DNA of 48,787 nt from an uncultured Proteiniphilum sp. (GTDB lineage: Bacteria > Bacteroidota > Bacteroidia > Bacteroidales > Dysgonomonadaceae), in NCBI GenBank assembly GCA_927407015.1, contig CAKMJT010000039.1, positions 1-48,787 of the forward strand, written 5' to 3'. Under the pieces are notes generated by a model that saw only the letters and a program-made list of their open reading frames with translations, searched no databases and was not told the origin of the DNA. A program made the position numbers and the translations under genes. Shown piece after piece: positions 1-8,746 of this stretch (its first letter is position 1; the number at the start of each line of letters is the position of its first letter).

Positions 1-1
1 T

Positions 2-2146
2 TACCGTAAAGACAATGGTATTCAGATAAATAATTCTTTGGAACGGTTTTCAGTAAGAGCAAATATTGATTTTCACCCCACTGATTTACTAAAAGTTGGA
101 GTAAAATTGAACATGTCATATACAGACAATAACCGTATGCAGAACAGCGGTTTTACGAACACGGGAGGAGGAGGAATCAACGGTGGATTTAATGCAATTT
201 CAACATCGGCACTTCCATGGTATCCGGTGTATGATTTCGATAATCCAAATAAATATTTCAATCCATATTCCGGTGCAAATCCAATGGCGTATGCAGATTC
301 TCGTAATCTTAAGGACAATTTGACGCAATATAGAGGGCTTGGCGGTTTTTATGCCGATTTAAAAATTCCGCATGTTAACGGCCTTTCTATGCGTTCTGAA
401 TTATCATTTGATATTCTTCAGAGCAACAGCATCTATTGGACGAGCGATGACATTACTCTTTATCAGGAAGTTCCGAACGCTTATGCATCAGATCAATCAA
501 TCACTAATAAAAATTTAAACTATAATATTTATGCAACATACGATCGCTCATTCGAAGATCATAGTTTACTTTTGGTAGGCGGAGCTGAAGCGACCAGATC
601 AAGTGGTTACTATCGATATACTTCAGGACGGGACTTGGTCGGGACATATCAGCAACTTGGTAGTCCGGGAAGTATAATTCTGGCGTCCGCCGGCCTTGGC
701 GGAGAACGTTATCTAGGTGCATTTTTTGGCCGGGCAAATTATAAATTTAAGGATCGTTATCTTTTAGGACTTAGCTTACGTAGAGATGGATCTTCTGTGT
801 TTTCAAAAGATTACAGATGGGGTACTTTCCTGGCTTATTCCGCTGGTTGGATACTATCGGATGAACCATTTATGGATTTTATTGGCAGTAATACCTTCAT
901 AAAACTTAGAGGAAGTTATGGAGAAACAGGAAACCAGAATATACCTTCTGGGCTTAACCTTCCCTTATATAGTGGAAATTACGTGTATGGAGGACCAGAC
1001 ATCCTGGGAGTAAATGGTACATTACCTATTAACGTTCCTGTGGGAGATTTAACCTGGGAAACTACTAAAAGTACTGATGTCGGAATTGATTTTGGATTTA
1101 TTAATAATCGCATTAACGGATCTTTGGCTTATTATAATAAATATGTTGAAGGAATGCTACTTACAGGCCCTGTGCCATATTCTGCGGGAATTGGTGGCAG
1201 CAATTCTATTTGGGGGAATGTGGGTGACATGATCAATTCAGGAGTTGAACTAGAAGTTCATTTTTTAAATATATTAAACAAAAGTAATTTTAATTGGTCA
1301 GTTGATTTTAACATTTCATCAAATAAAAATCTTATTAAGAAACTTACACCTGAAGCCGATCAGACAGGTACAGGATTGTTCCATAACGATCCCGTCGGTT
1401 TACCTATTTCTGTTTCACGTAAAGGCCAAAAAAGGATGCAATGGTATTTGGCGGAATATGCCGGTATTAATCCTGATCTGGGAGTACCAATGATTGTTGC
1501 CTTAGACAAAGATTATTATGCGGAAACAGGAAATACCAGACCGCTTAAAGATAATGAAGGAAATGATGTTTTGATTTATGGAACAATAACCAATATTAAC
1601 CAAAATAAATTTATACAAAAAGGAAAATCGGCTGATCCCAGTTTTTATGGTGGTATAACCAATACTTTTCAATATAGTGGTTTTGAACTCAGCTTCCTTC
1701 TTTCTTTCTCCGGCGGAAATTATATTTATGATTATGCTATGCAAACTGCTTCAGTAGTTGGCCCTCAAAAACAATTTTTCAGTGATGTTCTTGATAAATC
1801 GTGGAAAAGACCTGGCGATATTGCTGAATATCCGCTATTACGGTTTGGGGGTTATGAAATTGATGGCAAGATTAATTCTGATTTTGCTGAACGTTGGACT
1901 TACAACACGAAATGGCTTTATAAAGGGGATTTTATCCGTCTGAGAAATGTTAGGCTAAGCTATAGCATTCCATCTTCCCTGACTAAGAAAATAAACGTGA
2001 GTAATGTTGCGCTATCTGTTTCTGGCAACAATCTTTTGACGATAACAGATTACCCGGGATTTGACCCCGAAGGAGCTGGTTTTGTATGGACATCTTCTAT
2101 TCCACAAATGAAGTCTTTAATTTTCGGATTGTCTATAAAATTCTAA
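2..2146 (+). CDS. SusC-like TonB-dependent outer-membrane receptor (5' end outside window)
   Basis: This is the C-terminal 714 or so residues of a SusC/RagA-type TonB-dependent transporter, the outer-membrane barrel that imports oligosaccharides together with its SusD lid. The frame is open from base 2, so the gene starts before the window; signal peptide, carboxypeptidase-D-like domain and plug are not visible. What is visible is typical barrel sequence: RFSVRANIDF near the left edge, LRGSYGETGNQNIP in the middle, and the family-typical C-terminal stretch with LRNVRLSYSIP and SVSGNNLLTITDYPGFDPE, ending in an aromatic residue (IKF). Full-length relatives are about 1000 residues. The SusD gene follows after 31 bases, the standard pair arrangement. 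Family assignment is secure; the transported glycan can only be guessed from neighbouring enzymes. Confidence 0.95.
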   Translation, partial: YRKDNGIQINNSLERFSVRANIDFHPTDLLKVGVKLNMSYTDNNRMQNSGFTNTGGGGINGGFNAISTSALPWYPVYDFDNPNKYFNPYSGANPMAYADSRNLKDNLTQYRGLGGFYADLKIPHVNGLSMRSELSFDILQSNSIYWTSDDITLYQEVPNAYASDQSITNKNLNYNIYATYDRSFEDHSLLLVGGAEATRSSGYYRYTSGRDLVGTYQQLGSPGSIILASAGLGGERYLGAFFGRANYKFKDRYLLGLSLRRDGSSVFSKDYRWGTFLAYSAGWILSDEPFMDFIGSNTFIKLRGSYGETGNQNIPSGLNLPLYSGNYVYGGPDILGVNGTLPINVPVGDLTWETTKSTDVGIDFGFINNRINGSLAYYNKYVEGMLLTGPVPYSAGIGGSNSIWGNVGDMINSGVELEVHFLNILNKSNFNWSVDFNISSNKNLIKKLTPEADQTGTGLFHNDPVGLPISVSRKGQKRMQWYLAEYAGINPDLGVPMIVALDKDYYAETGNTRPLKDNEGNDVLIYGTITNINQNKFIQKGKSADPSFYGGITNTFQYSGFELSFLLSFSGGNYIYDYAMQTASVVGPQKQFFSDVLDKSWKRPGDIAEYPLLRFGGYEIDGKINSDFAERWTYNTKWLYKGDFIRLRNVRLSYSIPSSLTKKINVSNVALSVSGNNLLTITDYPGFDPEGAGFVWTSSIPQMKSLIFGLSIKF

Positions 2147-2177
2147 TTAATTAATAATTTATAATAATAAGATAATT

Positions 2178-3812
2178 ATGAAAAATATTAAATTATATAT
2201 ACTGTCATTAATCATCCTATTGCTTGCTTTTAGTTGTTATGATGATGATTTTTTTGCCGAGACAAATCCACCGGAATCTCCGTGGACTAAACTTTCCGAG
2301 TTTGACAGAGCACCCATCGGGCTGTATAACAATCTGTTTGTTGGAGGCGAATGGGACAATCCTTACGTAAATATAATCACCCCCAAAATTAGCAGCGGTG
2401 ATGATGTTAGTTGGAGGCACTATGAAGAACCCGGTTATTGGCGTAATACAAAAGAATATCAAAGATATAATACACTAGCATGGCCCCAGCTTTACAAAGT
2501 GATAGGTGGTGCAAATGATGCCCTTGGATTTGTCAAAAGAAATGAAGGTAATCCTTATCCTGATGCCTCTGAATCGGAAATAAAAAATAATCTGGACCGG
2601 GTTGTGGGAGAATTGCATTTTTTAAGAGGATTTTGTTATTATCTTCTTCAAACCACATTCGGGCATGCTTATGTTCCGGGTGGGGATAATAGTTCATTAG
2701 ATATTCCTTTGCGAACAAATTATCCCGTAGGTGCTACAGATGCCAAAAATCCAAAAATCGGTACAACTGCAGAAATATTTGAACAAATTATAGCTGACTT
2801 AAAGAAAGCCAAAGAGTTATTGCCGGAAGCATATAATTCATCAACAATGCATGCTTCCTATCAGGTAAGGGCCACAAAATTTGCGGCATCTGCAATGCTT
2901 ATGCGTGCTTATTTTCAAAAAGGCCAATATGACAGTGCCAGGTATGAGGCCGATTTCATCATTGATCATAACAACGGTCAATTTGATTTGTCAGAAGATC
3001 CAATTGAAGCGTGGAACAAAAGCTCCCCTGCCAGAGGAAGAGAAGTAATCTTTTATATTCCCCTTTATGACCTAAGTATTGGGGGGGGTACAAATCATTT
3101 GACTTTTTTTAATGCTTTTGATCCAACTGAGGCACAGGCAAATACAGCCGGAGAAATGTTTATGGGAAGGTCAACAGTTAAACGTCTGGGATGGATGGAC
3201 AATCCCGTAACCCTTGATACAACCATCAATCTTAAAGCGAAAGCAGACAAACGATTTACTCAGTTGTTTAGGGTAAGGTACCCCAAAAAAACTCTTTTGC
3301 CAGGTCAGATATATGATAATCAGAATAACCCTTTTGTTGTGAACCGGACAACTATCTGGTCTTATAAATATTGGCGAGGCCCTAAAGGCAAGGAAACCAA
3401 CATTCCAATAATTCGATTGGCAGAAGTTTATCTTACACGTTCAATTTGCCGTTTCAGGGCAGGAGATACAGGGGGCGCTGCTGCCGACCTTAACGTTGTT
3501 CGCAAACGGGCATGGGACGAAAATATTGGCGGGCCTTATGTTAATATAATAAGTGCGAAAATTACGGAACAGATGATTAATGATGAAAGGTTGATAGAGA
3601 TGTTTGCTGAGAACGACCGGATTGATTATCTGCGTGGATTAAAAGTCGATATTCCTAAGGGAGAACGCTACCAACCACCTATTAACGATGGTGAGCCTGA
3701 ACCAGATACACGGTTTGGGCAGGCCAGTCCGGATCCCGATCCTTATACCAGCGAAAATTTTGTGTGGGCTATTCCTGTCGAAGAATATCTTTATAATGAA
3801 TCTTTAAAATAG
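2178..3812 (+). CDS. SusD/RagB-like glycan-binding outer-membrane lipoprotein
   Basis: A 544-residue SusD-family lipoprotein, the surface lid that binds glycan and closes over the SusC barrel. The N-terminus is a lipoprotein signal ending in AFSC with the lipidated Cys at about position 20, followed by an acidic DDD stretch typical of surface export in Bacteroidota. Family features include a RNTKEYQRYN segment, the LHFLRGFCYYLLQTTFG helix, the IIRLAEVYLTR(S) helix near residue 415, and the C-terminal motif NDERLIEMFAENDRIDYLRG followed by a WAIPVEEYLYN end. It lies 31 bases after susC and 40 bases before a third lipoprotein gene, so the three are probably cotranscribed. Ligand specificity cannot be read from sequence. 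Confidence 0.95.
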   Translation: MKNIKLYILSLIILLLAFSCYDDDFFAETNPPESPWTKLSEFDRAPIGLYNNLFVGGEWDNPYVNIITPKISSGDDVSWRHYEEPGYWRNTKEYQRYNTLAWPQLYKVIGGANDALGFVKRNEGNPYPDASESEIKNNLDRVVGELHFLRGFCYYLLQTTFGHAYVPGGDNSSLDIPLRTNYPVGATDAKNPKIGTTAEIFEQIIADLKKAKELLPEAYNSSTMHASYQVRATKFAASAMLMRAYFQKGQYDSARYEADFIIDHNNGQFDLSEDPIEAWNKSSPARGREVIFYIPLYDLSIGGGTNHLTFFNAFDPTEAQANTAGEMFMGRSTVKRLGWMDNPVTLDTTINLKAKADKRFTQLFRVRYPKKTLLPGQIYDNQNNPFVVNRTTIWSYKYWRGPKGKETNIPIIRLAEVYLTRSICRFRAGDTGGAAADLNVVRKRAWDENIGGPYVNIISAKITEQMINDERLIEMFAENDRIDYLRGLKVDIPKGERYQPPINDGEPEPDTRFGQASPDPDPYTSENFVWAIPVEEYLYNESLK

Positions 3813-3852
3813 TCAATAAATTAGTTAATACCACTTTTAAATTTTAAAAATT

Positions 3853-4908
3853 ATGAAAACAAAAAATTGGATTTTTCTATTAATAATTATGGGAACAATT
3901 GTATTTCTTGCAAACAGTTGCAAGGACGATGATGAACCTGTTGAACCGGTTGTAGAACTACCTTTGTTAATAACTTCACAAGTAGTTGATTTAACTCAGA
4001 ACTCGGCTACTTCAGGTGGTAATGTGCTGGAAGATGGTGGCGGAGCCGTAACAGCACGAGGTGTAGTATGGAACACTGCAGTTAACCCTACCGTGACCAC
4101 TAACGTCGGAATGACGAGCGATGGAACTGGCCTGGGGATATTTACAAGCAATCTTACTGACCTGGAACCGGAAACAAGTTACTATGTCAGGGCCTATGCT
4201 ACCAACAGTGCGGGAACCGCCTATGGCAATGAAATAAACTTCACCACTCCAATACCCGTTTGTGAAAACTGTGTAGAAGATGTTATGGGGAATGTTTACC
4301 ATTATGTAACTATAGGCAACCAGGACTGGTTGGTAGAAAACCTGAGAACTACAAAATACAATGATGGTACGGATATACCGTTGGTAACGGGTGATACCGA
4401 TTGGCATGCTTTACCAATTGATACGATAACCGGAGGTGCTTATTGTTATTATGATAATGATCCCGCGAATAGGGATACTTATGGATTAATTTACAATTAT
4501 GCGGCTGCAGCATCAGGTAAACTGGCAATAGAAGGCTGGCGTGTACCTTCCAAGGATGATTTTGAAGTACTGATAGAAGAGATAGGAGGAGCAGAAACTG
4601 CAGGTGGAAAACTAAAAGCAACCGGTATTATACCGGACGGACTATGGGCAGACCCCAATTTAGGTGCAACTGATGAGTTTGGCTTCCATGGTATTCCCGG
4701 AGGCTTTCGATGGGCTGATGATGCGAATCCTGCTTCATGGGGCGGTATAACTACAAATGCCATTTACCAAACTATTACAGAGAGTGATGAAAATCCGGAT
4801 GCATGGAATTATTATTTTATACTGTGGCATGATAAAGCATCTTTCGATTCGCCTTATTGGGCTAAGCAGGCAGGGTGTTCTGTTAAATTAGTAAGAGACC
4901 ATGAATAA
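3853..4908 (+). CDS. FISUMP-domain lipoprotein, candidate surface glycan-binding protein
   Basis: A 351-residue lipoprotein (signal ending ANSC, Cys23, then KDDDE). Residues about 40-135 form a fibronectin-III-like domain (TSQVVDLTQNSATSGG, LEPETSYYVRAYATNSAGTAYGNEI). Residues about 140-351 match the Fibrobacter succinogenes major paralogous (FISUMP) domain: VTIGNQDWLVENLRTTKYNDG, AYCYYDND, YGLIYNYAAA, GWRVPSKDDFEVL and a C-terminal GCSVKLVRD. FISUMP proteins have no firmly established biochemical role. Because it sits directly after susCD, where PULs usually encode a surface glycan-binding protein, I infer a carbohydrate-capture role. A hairpin with a short T-run follows the gene. Domain call is confident, function is inference. 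Confidence 0.85.
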   Translation: MKTKNWIFLLIIMGTIVFLANSCKDDDEPVEPVVELPLLITSQVVDLTQNSATSGGNVLEDGGGAVTARGVVWNTAVNPTVTTNVGMTSDGTGLGIFTSNLTDLEPETSYYVRAYATNSAGTAYGNEINFTTPIPVCENCVEDVMGNVYHYVTIGNQDWLVENLRTTKYNDGTDIPLVTGDTDWHALPIDTITGGAYCYYDNDPANRDTYGLIYNYAAAASGKLAIEGWRVPSKDDFEVLIEEIGGAETAGGKLKATGIIPDGLWADPNLGATDEFGFHGIPGGFRWADDANPASWGGITTNAIYQTITESDENPDAWNYYFILWHDKASFDSPYWAKQAGCSVKLVRDHE

Positions 4909-4953
4909 ACCTACACGCAGTGTTGAGATTTTAAGCAGTTGAATTTTTTCTGG

Positions 4954-4991
4954 ATCCTGCCAGGGTGAGGCTTAAACTCTGGCAGGATTTT
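4954..4991 (+). terminator. Probable rho-independent terminator after susC-susD-FISUMP
   Basis: Positions 4954-4963 (ATCCTGCCAG) pair perfectly with 4979-4988 (CTGGCAGGAT), with a 15-base loop, and the right arm runs into TTTT. It lies 45 bases after the FISUMP stop codon. It would end or attenuate the susCD unit before the enzyme genes, a common way to make more transporter than enzyme. Confidence 0.7.
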
Positions 4992-5013
4992 CAATCTGTG
5001 CTTTTTCAGTTGG

Positions 5014-5046
5014 TTTGTGACAAACTTTCAAAAACAGCTGTGTTTG
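5014..5046 (+). promoter_or_regulatory. Possible Bacteroidota-type promoter upstream of first GH16
   Basis: TTTG at 5014-5017 is followed after 21 bases by TGTGTTTG at 5039-5046, one mismatch from the Bacteroidota -7 consensus TAnnTTTG. It lies between the terminator at 4954 and the GH16 start at 5128, so a separate promoter for the enzyme genes would make sense. The match is imperfect and chance is possible in AT-rich DNA. Confidence 0.3.
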
Positions 5047-5127
5047 GCAGGCCATTAAAGTAACTGTAGAATCGCTAAGAAGACAAAACCGTAGAAAGAA
5101 GGAAATTTTATTAAATAATAAATAATT

Positions 5128-6777
5128 ATGAAACAGAAATTATTCTATAATTTATTCATACTAAGCTTCATTACAGGCATTTCATTTCTTACAAGCAATT
5201 GTAAAAAAGATAACATTGATAATAGTGCTCCGGAGATCACAAGTGCCGCTGCCGATAGCGCCACCGTTGGTGAAGCATATAGTTACCAGATTACTGCCAC
5301 AAACTTTTCCACGAGTTTTAATGCCACCGGGCTTCCTTCAGGCCTGAGTGTTGATACAGGTACAGGCCTTATTGACGGAACGCCATTGGATTCTGGTATT
5401 TTCATCGTATCCTTATACGCCAGCAATGAATACGGCAGAGGCACCGGGAGCTTGGAACTTTTCGTTGCCAGTGCAGCACCGGTAATTACAAGTAGTGCAA
5501 GTGTTACAGATTCTATAGGCAATATTTTTACATACCAGATTACTGCCACAAACAATCCCACGAGTTACAATGCTGTAGGGCTTCCTGAGAAGCTGACCCT
5601 TGACAGGAACACAGGCCTTATACATGGTGAACTTGCCGAATCAGGTGATTTTACGGTAACCCTTTCCGCTACCAACTCATTCGGGACAGGCATTATGGAG
5701 CTAGCACTCACAATTGTAAATTTACCCCCTCAGATCACCAGTGCCGCGGTAGCAAGTGCTTCTGCGGGAATTGATTTCAGTTACCAGATTTTTGCTACAA
5801 AAAATCCCACAAATTACGATGCCGCCGGGCTTCCCGCCGGGCTAACCATTGATACAGAAACAGGTCTTATCAACGGCGCTGCAACAGTAACAGGTGATTT
5901 CAACGTAAAACTGAGCGCCACCAACCCGGCCGGAACCGGCAACCTGGATTTTCTGCTGACAGTAGTGCCTGCACCTACTTCTGAAATTCCTGCCCCGGCA
6001 ACATCTGTTGGTTATAACAGGCTTACGTTTAATGATGAATTTGATTCCATTGAGACAATAGATGTAGAAGGGACAAAAGAACCAGAATACAATTGGTATG
6101 TTGACCGTCCTATTTGGGGAGGGAATACGATAACTCAACCAGATGCTTACAGTGTTGAAAATGGAATTCTTACCGTAACCAGTACAGGTTATTCTGCAAA
6201 CTGGGCCATTCAATCTTATTCTATTAGAGGCAGAACAGGACATGCTTTCCGTTATGGATATTTTGAAGCAAGGATACGGTTTGACCCGACGCTTGGTAAA
6301 AATGTTCGGGGATTTCCTGCCTGGTGGGCTTTTTCAGTATATCACAGTAGAGTAAATAACACTGACCGTTGGGCGGAACTGGATTTCTTTGAAGCTTATA
6401 CCGGTGGGTATAATGACTATTCCGGTGCTTTTGTTGGAACGGTCCATGATTGGCAAAATAGTTCCCAAGTACATTACCAAAATAAAAATAATTGGCAACA
6501 GCTTCCTTCAAGTACAGATTTTAACGATTGGCATACTTATAGTTGCCTATGGGTGCCCGGAAGAATCACCTGGTACTTTGATGGTGTTGAATTGATACGG
6601 CAATACTACTCTGCAATAGCTCCGCCCAATCCATTGGCTAATGGAACAATATCTCCTACACCGGAAGGAATTTTTTCAATTCTTGATACAGACCCTGAGG
6701 GTATATTGCTTATCTTGGGAAGTGATGAAGACTGGCCTATGGAAGTTGACTGGGTGAGAGTTTGGCAACAACAGTAA
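5128..6777 (+). CDS. GH16 endo-beta-glycanase with three N-terminal Ig-like repeats
   Basis: A 549-residue lipoprotein (Cys25 in TSNCKKD). Residues about 33-113, 114-193 and 194-285 are three repeats of a putative Ig (He_PIG-like) module, each with SYQI/TYQI-x-ATN, a GLPxGLxxDxxTGLIxG core and an ATNxxGTG strand. Residues about 295-549 are a GH16 catalytic domain. The nucleophile/acid-base motif is ELDFFE (E417, D419, E422), the bulged ExDxxE form. Other landmarks are HAFRYGYFEARIRFDP, GFPAWWAFS, GTVHDW, WHTYSCLWVPGRITWYFDG and a terminal MEVDWVRVW. GH16 enzymes are retaining endo-hydrolases of beta-1,3/1,4 glucans and galactans; I cannot assign a subfamily. The Ig repeats probably act as a spacer holding the enzyme off the cell surface. 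Three shorter paralogues lie at 13710-16783. Confidence 0.9.
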   Translation: MKQKLFYNLFILSFITGISFLTSNCKKDNIDNSAPEITSAAADSATVGEAYSYQITATNFSTSFNATGLPSGLSVDTGTGLIDGTPLDSGIFIVSLYASNEYGRGTGSLELFVASAAPVITSSASVTDSIGNIFTYQITATNNPTSYNAVGLPEKLTLDRNTGLIHGELAESGDFTVTLSATNSFGTGIMELALTIVNLPPQITSAAVASASAGIDFSYQIFATKNPTNYDAAGLPAGLTIDTETGLINGAATVTGDFNVKLSATNPAGTGNLDFLLTVVPAPTSEIPAPATSVGYNRLTFNDEFDSIETIDVEGTKEPEYNWYVDRPIWGGNTITQPDAYSVENGILTVTSTGYSANWAIQSYSIRGRTGHAFRYGYFEARIRFDPTLGKNVRGFPAWWAFSVYHSRVNNTDRWAELDFFEAYTGGYNDYSGAFVGTVHDWQNSSQVHYQNKNNWQQLPSSTDFNDWHTYSCLWVPGRITWYFDGVELIRQYYSAIAPPNPLANGTISPTPEGIFSILDTDPEGILLILGSDEDWPMEVDWVRVWQQQ

Positions 6778-6861
6778 AAATTCAAAATTTCGCTTTCTTA
6801 CCAGAAACTTTTTTAAATGAAGGCAGAAGTAAATTGAATATGATTAGTATAAAATACGACT

Positions 6862-8670
6862 ATGAAAATATTTTTGTTATTGCTTATAACTATATCCTCA
6901 TTTGTTGTTTCAATAGCTGAAACTGTAAAAATTACAAGTCCTGATAAACGGATCGTTTCAACAATTAATGTCCCGGCAGATGGTCAGATTTCTTATTCCA
7001 TTATTTTTGATCATAAGATTGTGTTGAAGGAATCTCCCCTGGGAATTGTCATTGACAAGACAACTTTTGGGAAAAGAACAAAGATCAAATCGACAGATCG
7101 CTCTGACTACGATGAAACATATGCAGCAAGGGGAGTTCATTCACTTGCTCGGAATCATTACAATCAGGTATTACTGAATCTTGAAAATTCCTTTGACAGC
7201 AATACGTTTCAGCTTAGGATGCGTGTTTATAACGACGGTGTAGCATACAGTTATACTATTCCTGGGTCGGGCAACAGAAAACTTGAAGGTGAAACGTCGC
7301 TTTGGAATTTGCCCGACGGAAGTGTCCTTTGGTACAATACTGATTATGAAGAATATCACAAAAAAGCTAATCTGCAGGAAATGAAGGATACTTCAGCAGT
7401 TATGCCACTGGTCGTTGAATTGCCCGGGGATGGAGGTTTTTTAGCACTTACAGAAGGAAATCTTTCTAATTATCCGGGTTCCAGGTTCAGCTTTTCAGGA
7501 AACAAAGGGGTTCAATTGACTTTGTATGAAAAGCCTGTTATGAATGGACAAATTGAAACCCCCTGGAGATTAACTATTATCAGTAAAGATTTGAATGGAC
7601 TGGTCAATAGCGATATGGTGACGAATGTTTGTCCTCCTCCTTTAGCTGACCTGAAAACCGCAAGGTGGATAAAACCTGGTCGTGCGGTTTGGTCCTGGTG
7701 GGCATCTGAAACAGTCGATTCGGACGCCCAGAAGGAATATGCTGATATGGCAGCCGACTTAGGATTTGAATATAACGTAATTGATGGTGGATGGGAAGAT
7801 TGGCCTGATGCCTGGAATGCATTAGCAGATGTAGTCAAATATTCAAAAAAGGAAAATATTGATATATGGGTATGGAAGCATTCTCAAGACTTAACTGATA
7901 AAACCAAAAGACTTGAATTCTTCAAAAGAGTTAAGGCTATCGGTGTCGTTGGCGTAAAGATTGATTTCTTTCCTCCTGAAAACCTTATAACTATAAATTA
8001 CTATGAAGATATTTTGAGAGAAACTGCAGAGTTGGGGCTTATGGTCAATTTTCACGGGACGAACAAACCGACAGGAACTGGAAGGACATGGCCTAATCTA
8101 TTAACGCAGGAAGGAATATGCGGGCAGGAATGGCATATTACACGTTATAACCGCACAGAACCACTTAGACAAGTGACAATACTGCCTTTCACAAGGTTTG
8201 TAGTTGGTCCTGGAGATTATACCCCCTGCGCACTTAATCCTAATGAGTTACGGGGGTTTACCTGGCCCCATGAATTTGCAGAGGCAGTAATTTTCACTTC
8301 CCCACTGCAGCATTTTGCTGATGACCCAAAATATTACATTGCAAGTCCGGCTAAAGATTTAATTAAAACCATGCCTACCGTTTGGGATGAAACGATTGTT
8401 CTTCCAGGGAGTAAAATAGGCGAGGTTGCTGCTTTTGCCAGAAGAAAGGGGAATATGTGGTATGTAGCTGCAGTAAACGGTAATAAAAGTATTGATTTCA
8501 CTGTAAACCTATCATTTCTTGGAAAAGGACAATGGAATGTTGTGGAATTTAGTGATAACCCGGAAAAGGATGATGATATGATTCGTTGTGGTAAACATGT
8601 ACGGAGAAATAATGTGCTCAATTTTGAAATGCAACCTGGAGGTGGTTATATCGCCAGGATAATGAAATGA
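6862..8670 (+). CDS. GH97 family alpha-glycosidase
   Basis: A 602-residue exported GH97 enzyme (signal peptide to about residue 19). Layout is that of the family: N-terminal beta-super-sandwich to about residue 260, a catalytic TIM barrel (AVWSWWASE, YNVIDGGWEDW, VWKHSQD) and a C-terminal beta domain (PGGGYIARI). GH97 contains inverting alpha-glucosidases (SusB) and retaining alpha-galactosidases. Here GVKIDFF places an Asp (D368) where retaining members carry the nucleophile, and E423 in CGQEW lies at the spacing expected for the acid/base. I therefore lean to a retaining alpha-galactosidase-type enzyme, by inference. It acts in the periplasm on oligosaccharides released by the surface GH16 enzymes. 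It lies 84 bases after GH16 and 76 before GH29. Confidence 0.9.
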   Translation: MKIFLLLLITISSFVVSIAETVKITSPDKRIVSTINVPADGQISYSIIFDHKIVLKESPLGIVIDKTTFGKRTKIKSTDRSDYDETYAARGVHSLARNHYNQVLLNLENSFDSNTFQLRMRVYNDGVAYSYTIPGSGNRKLEGETSLWNLPDGSVLWYNTDYEEYHKKANLQEMKDTSAVMPLVVELPGDGGFLALTEGNLSNYPGSRFSFSGNKGVQLTLYEKPVMNGQIETPWRLTIISKDLNGLVNSDMVTNVCPPPLADLKTARWIKPGRAVWSWWASETVDSDAQKEYADMAADLGFEYNVIDGGWEDWPDAWNALADVVKYSKKENIDIWVWKHSQDLTDKTKRLEFFKRVKAIGVVGVKIDFFPPENLITINYYEDILRETAELGLMVNFHGTNKPTGTGRTWPNLLTQEGICGQEWHITRYNRTEPLRQVTILPFTRFVVGPGDYTPCALNPNELRGFTWPHEFAEAVIFTSPLQHFADDPKYYIASPAKDLIKTMPTVWDETIVLPGSKIGEVAAFARRKGNMWYVAAVNGNKSIDFTVNLSFLGKGQWNVVEFSDNPEKDDDMIRCGKHVRRNNVLNFEMQPGGGYIARIMK

Positions 8671-8746
8671 AGAGAAAACACTCTATTGAGGTCATAAAAT
8701 TAATAGCAGACGTGTGTTTCAATGTAAAACTATTTAAAAAATAAAG

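Noticed and set aside
5220..5960. DNA repeat or mobile element
   Set aside because: The periodic similarity is explained by three Ig-like protein repeats inside the GH16 gene.
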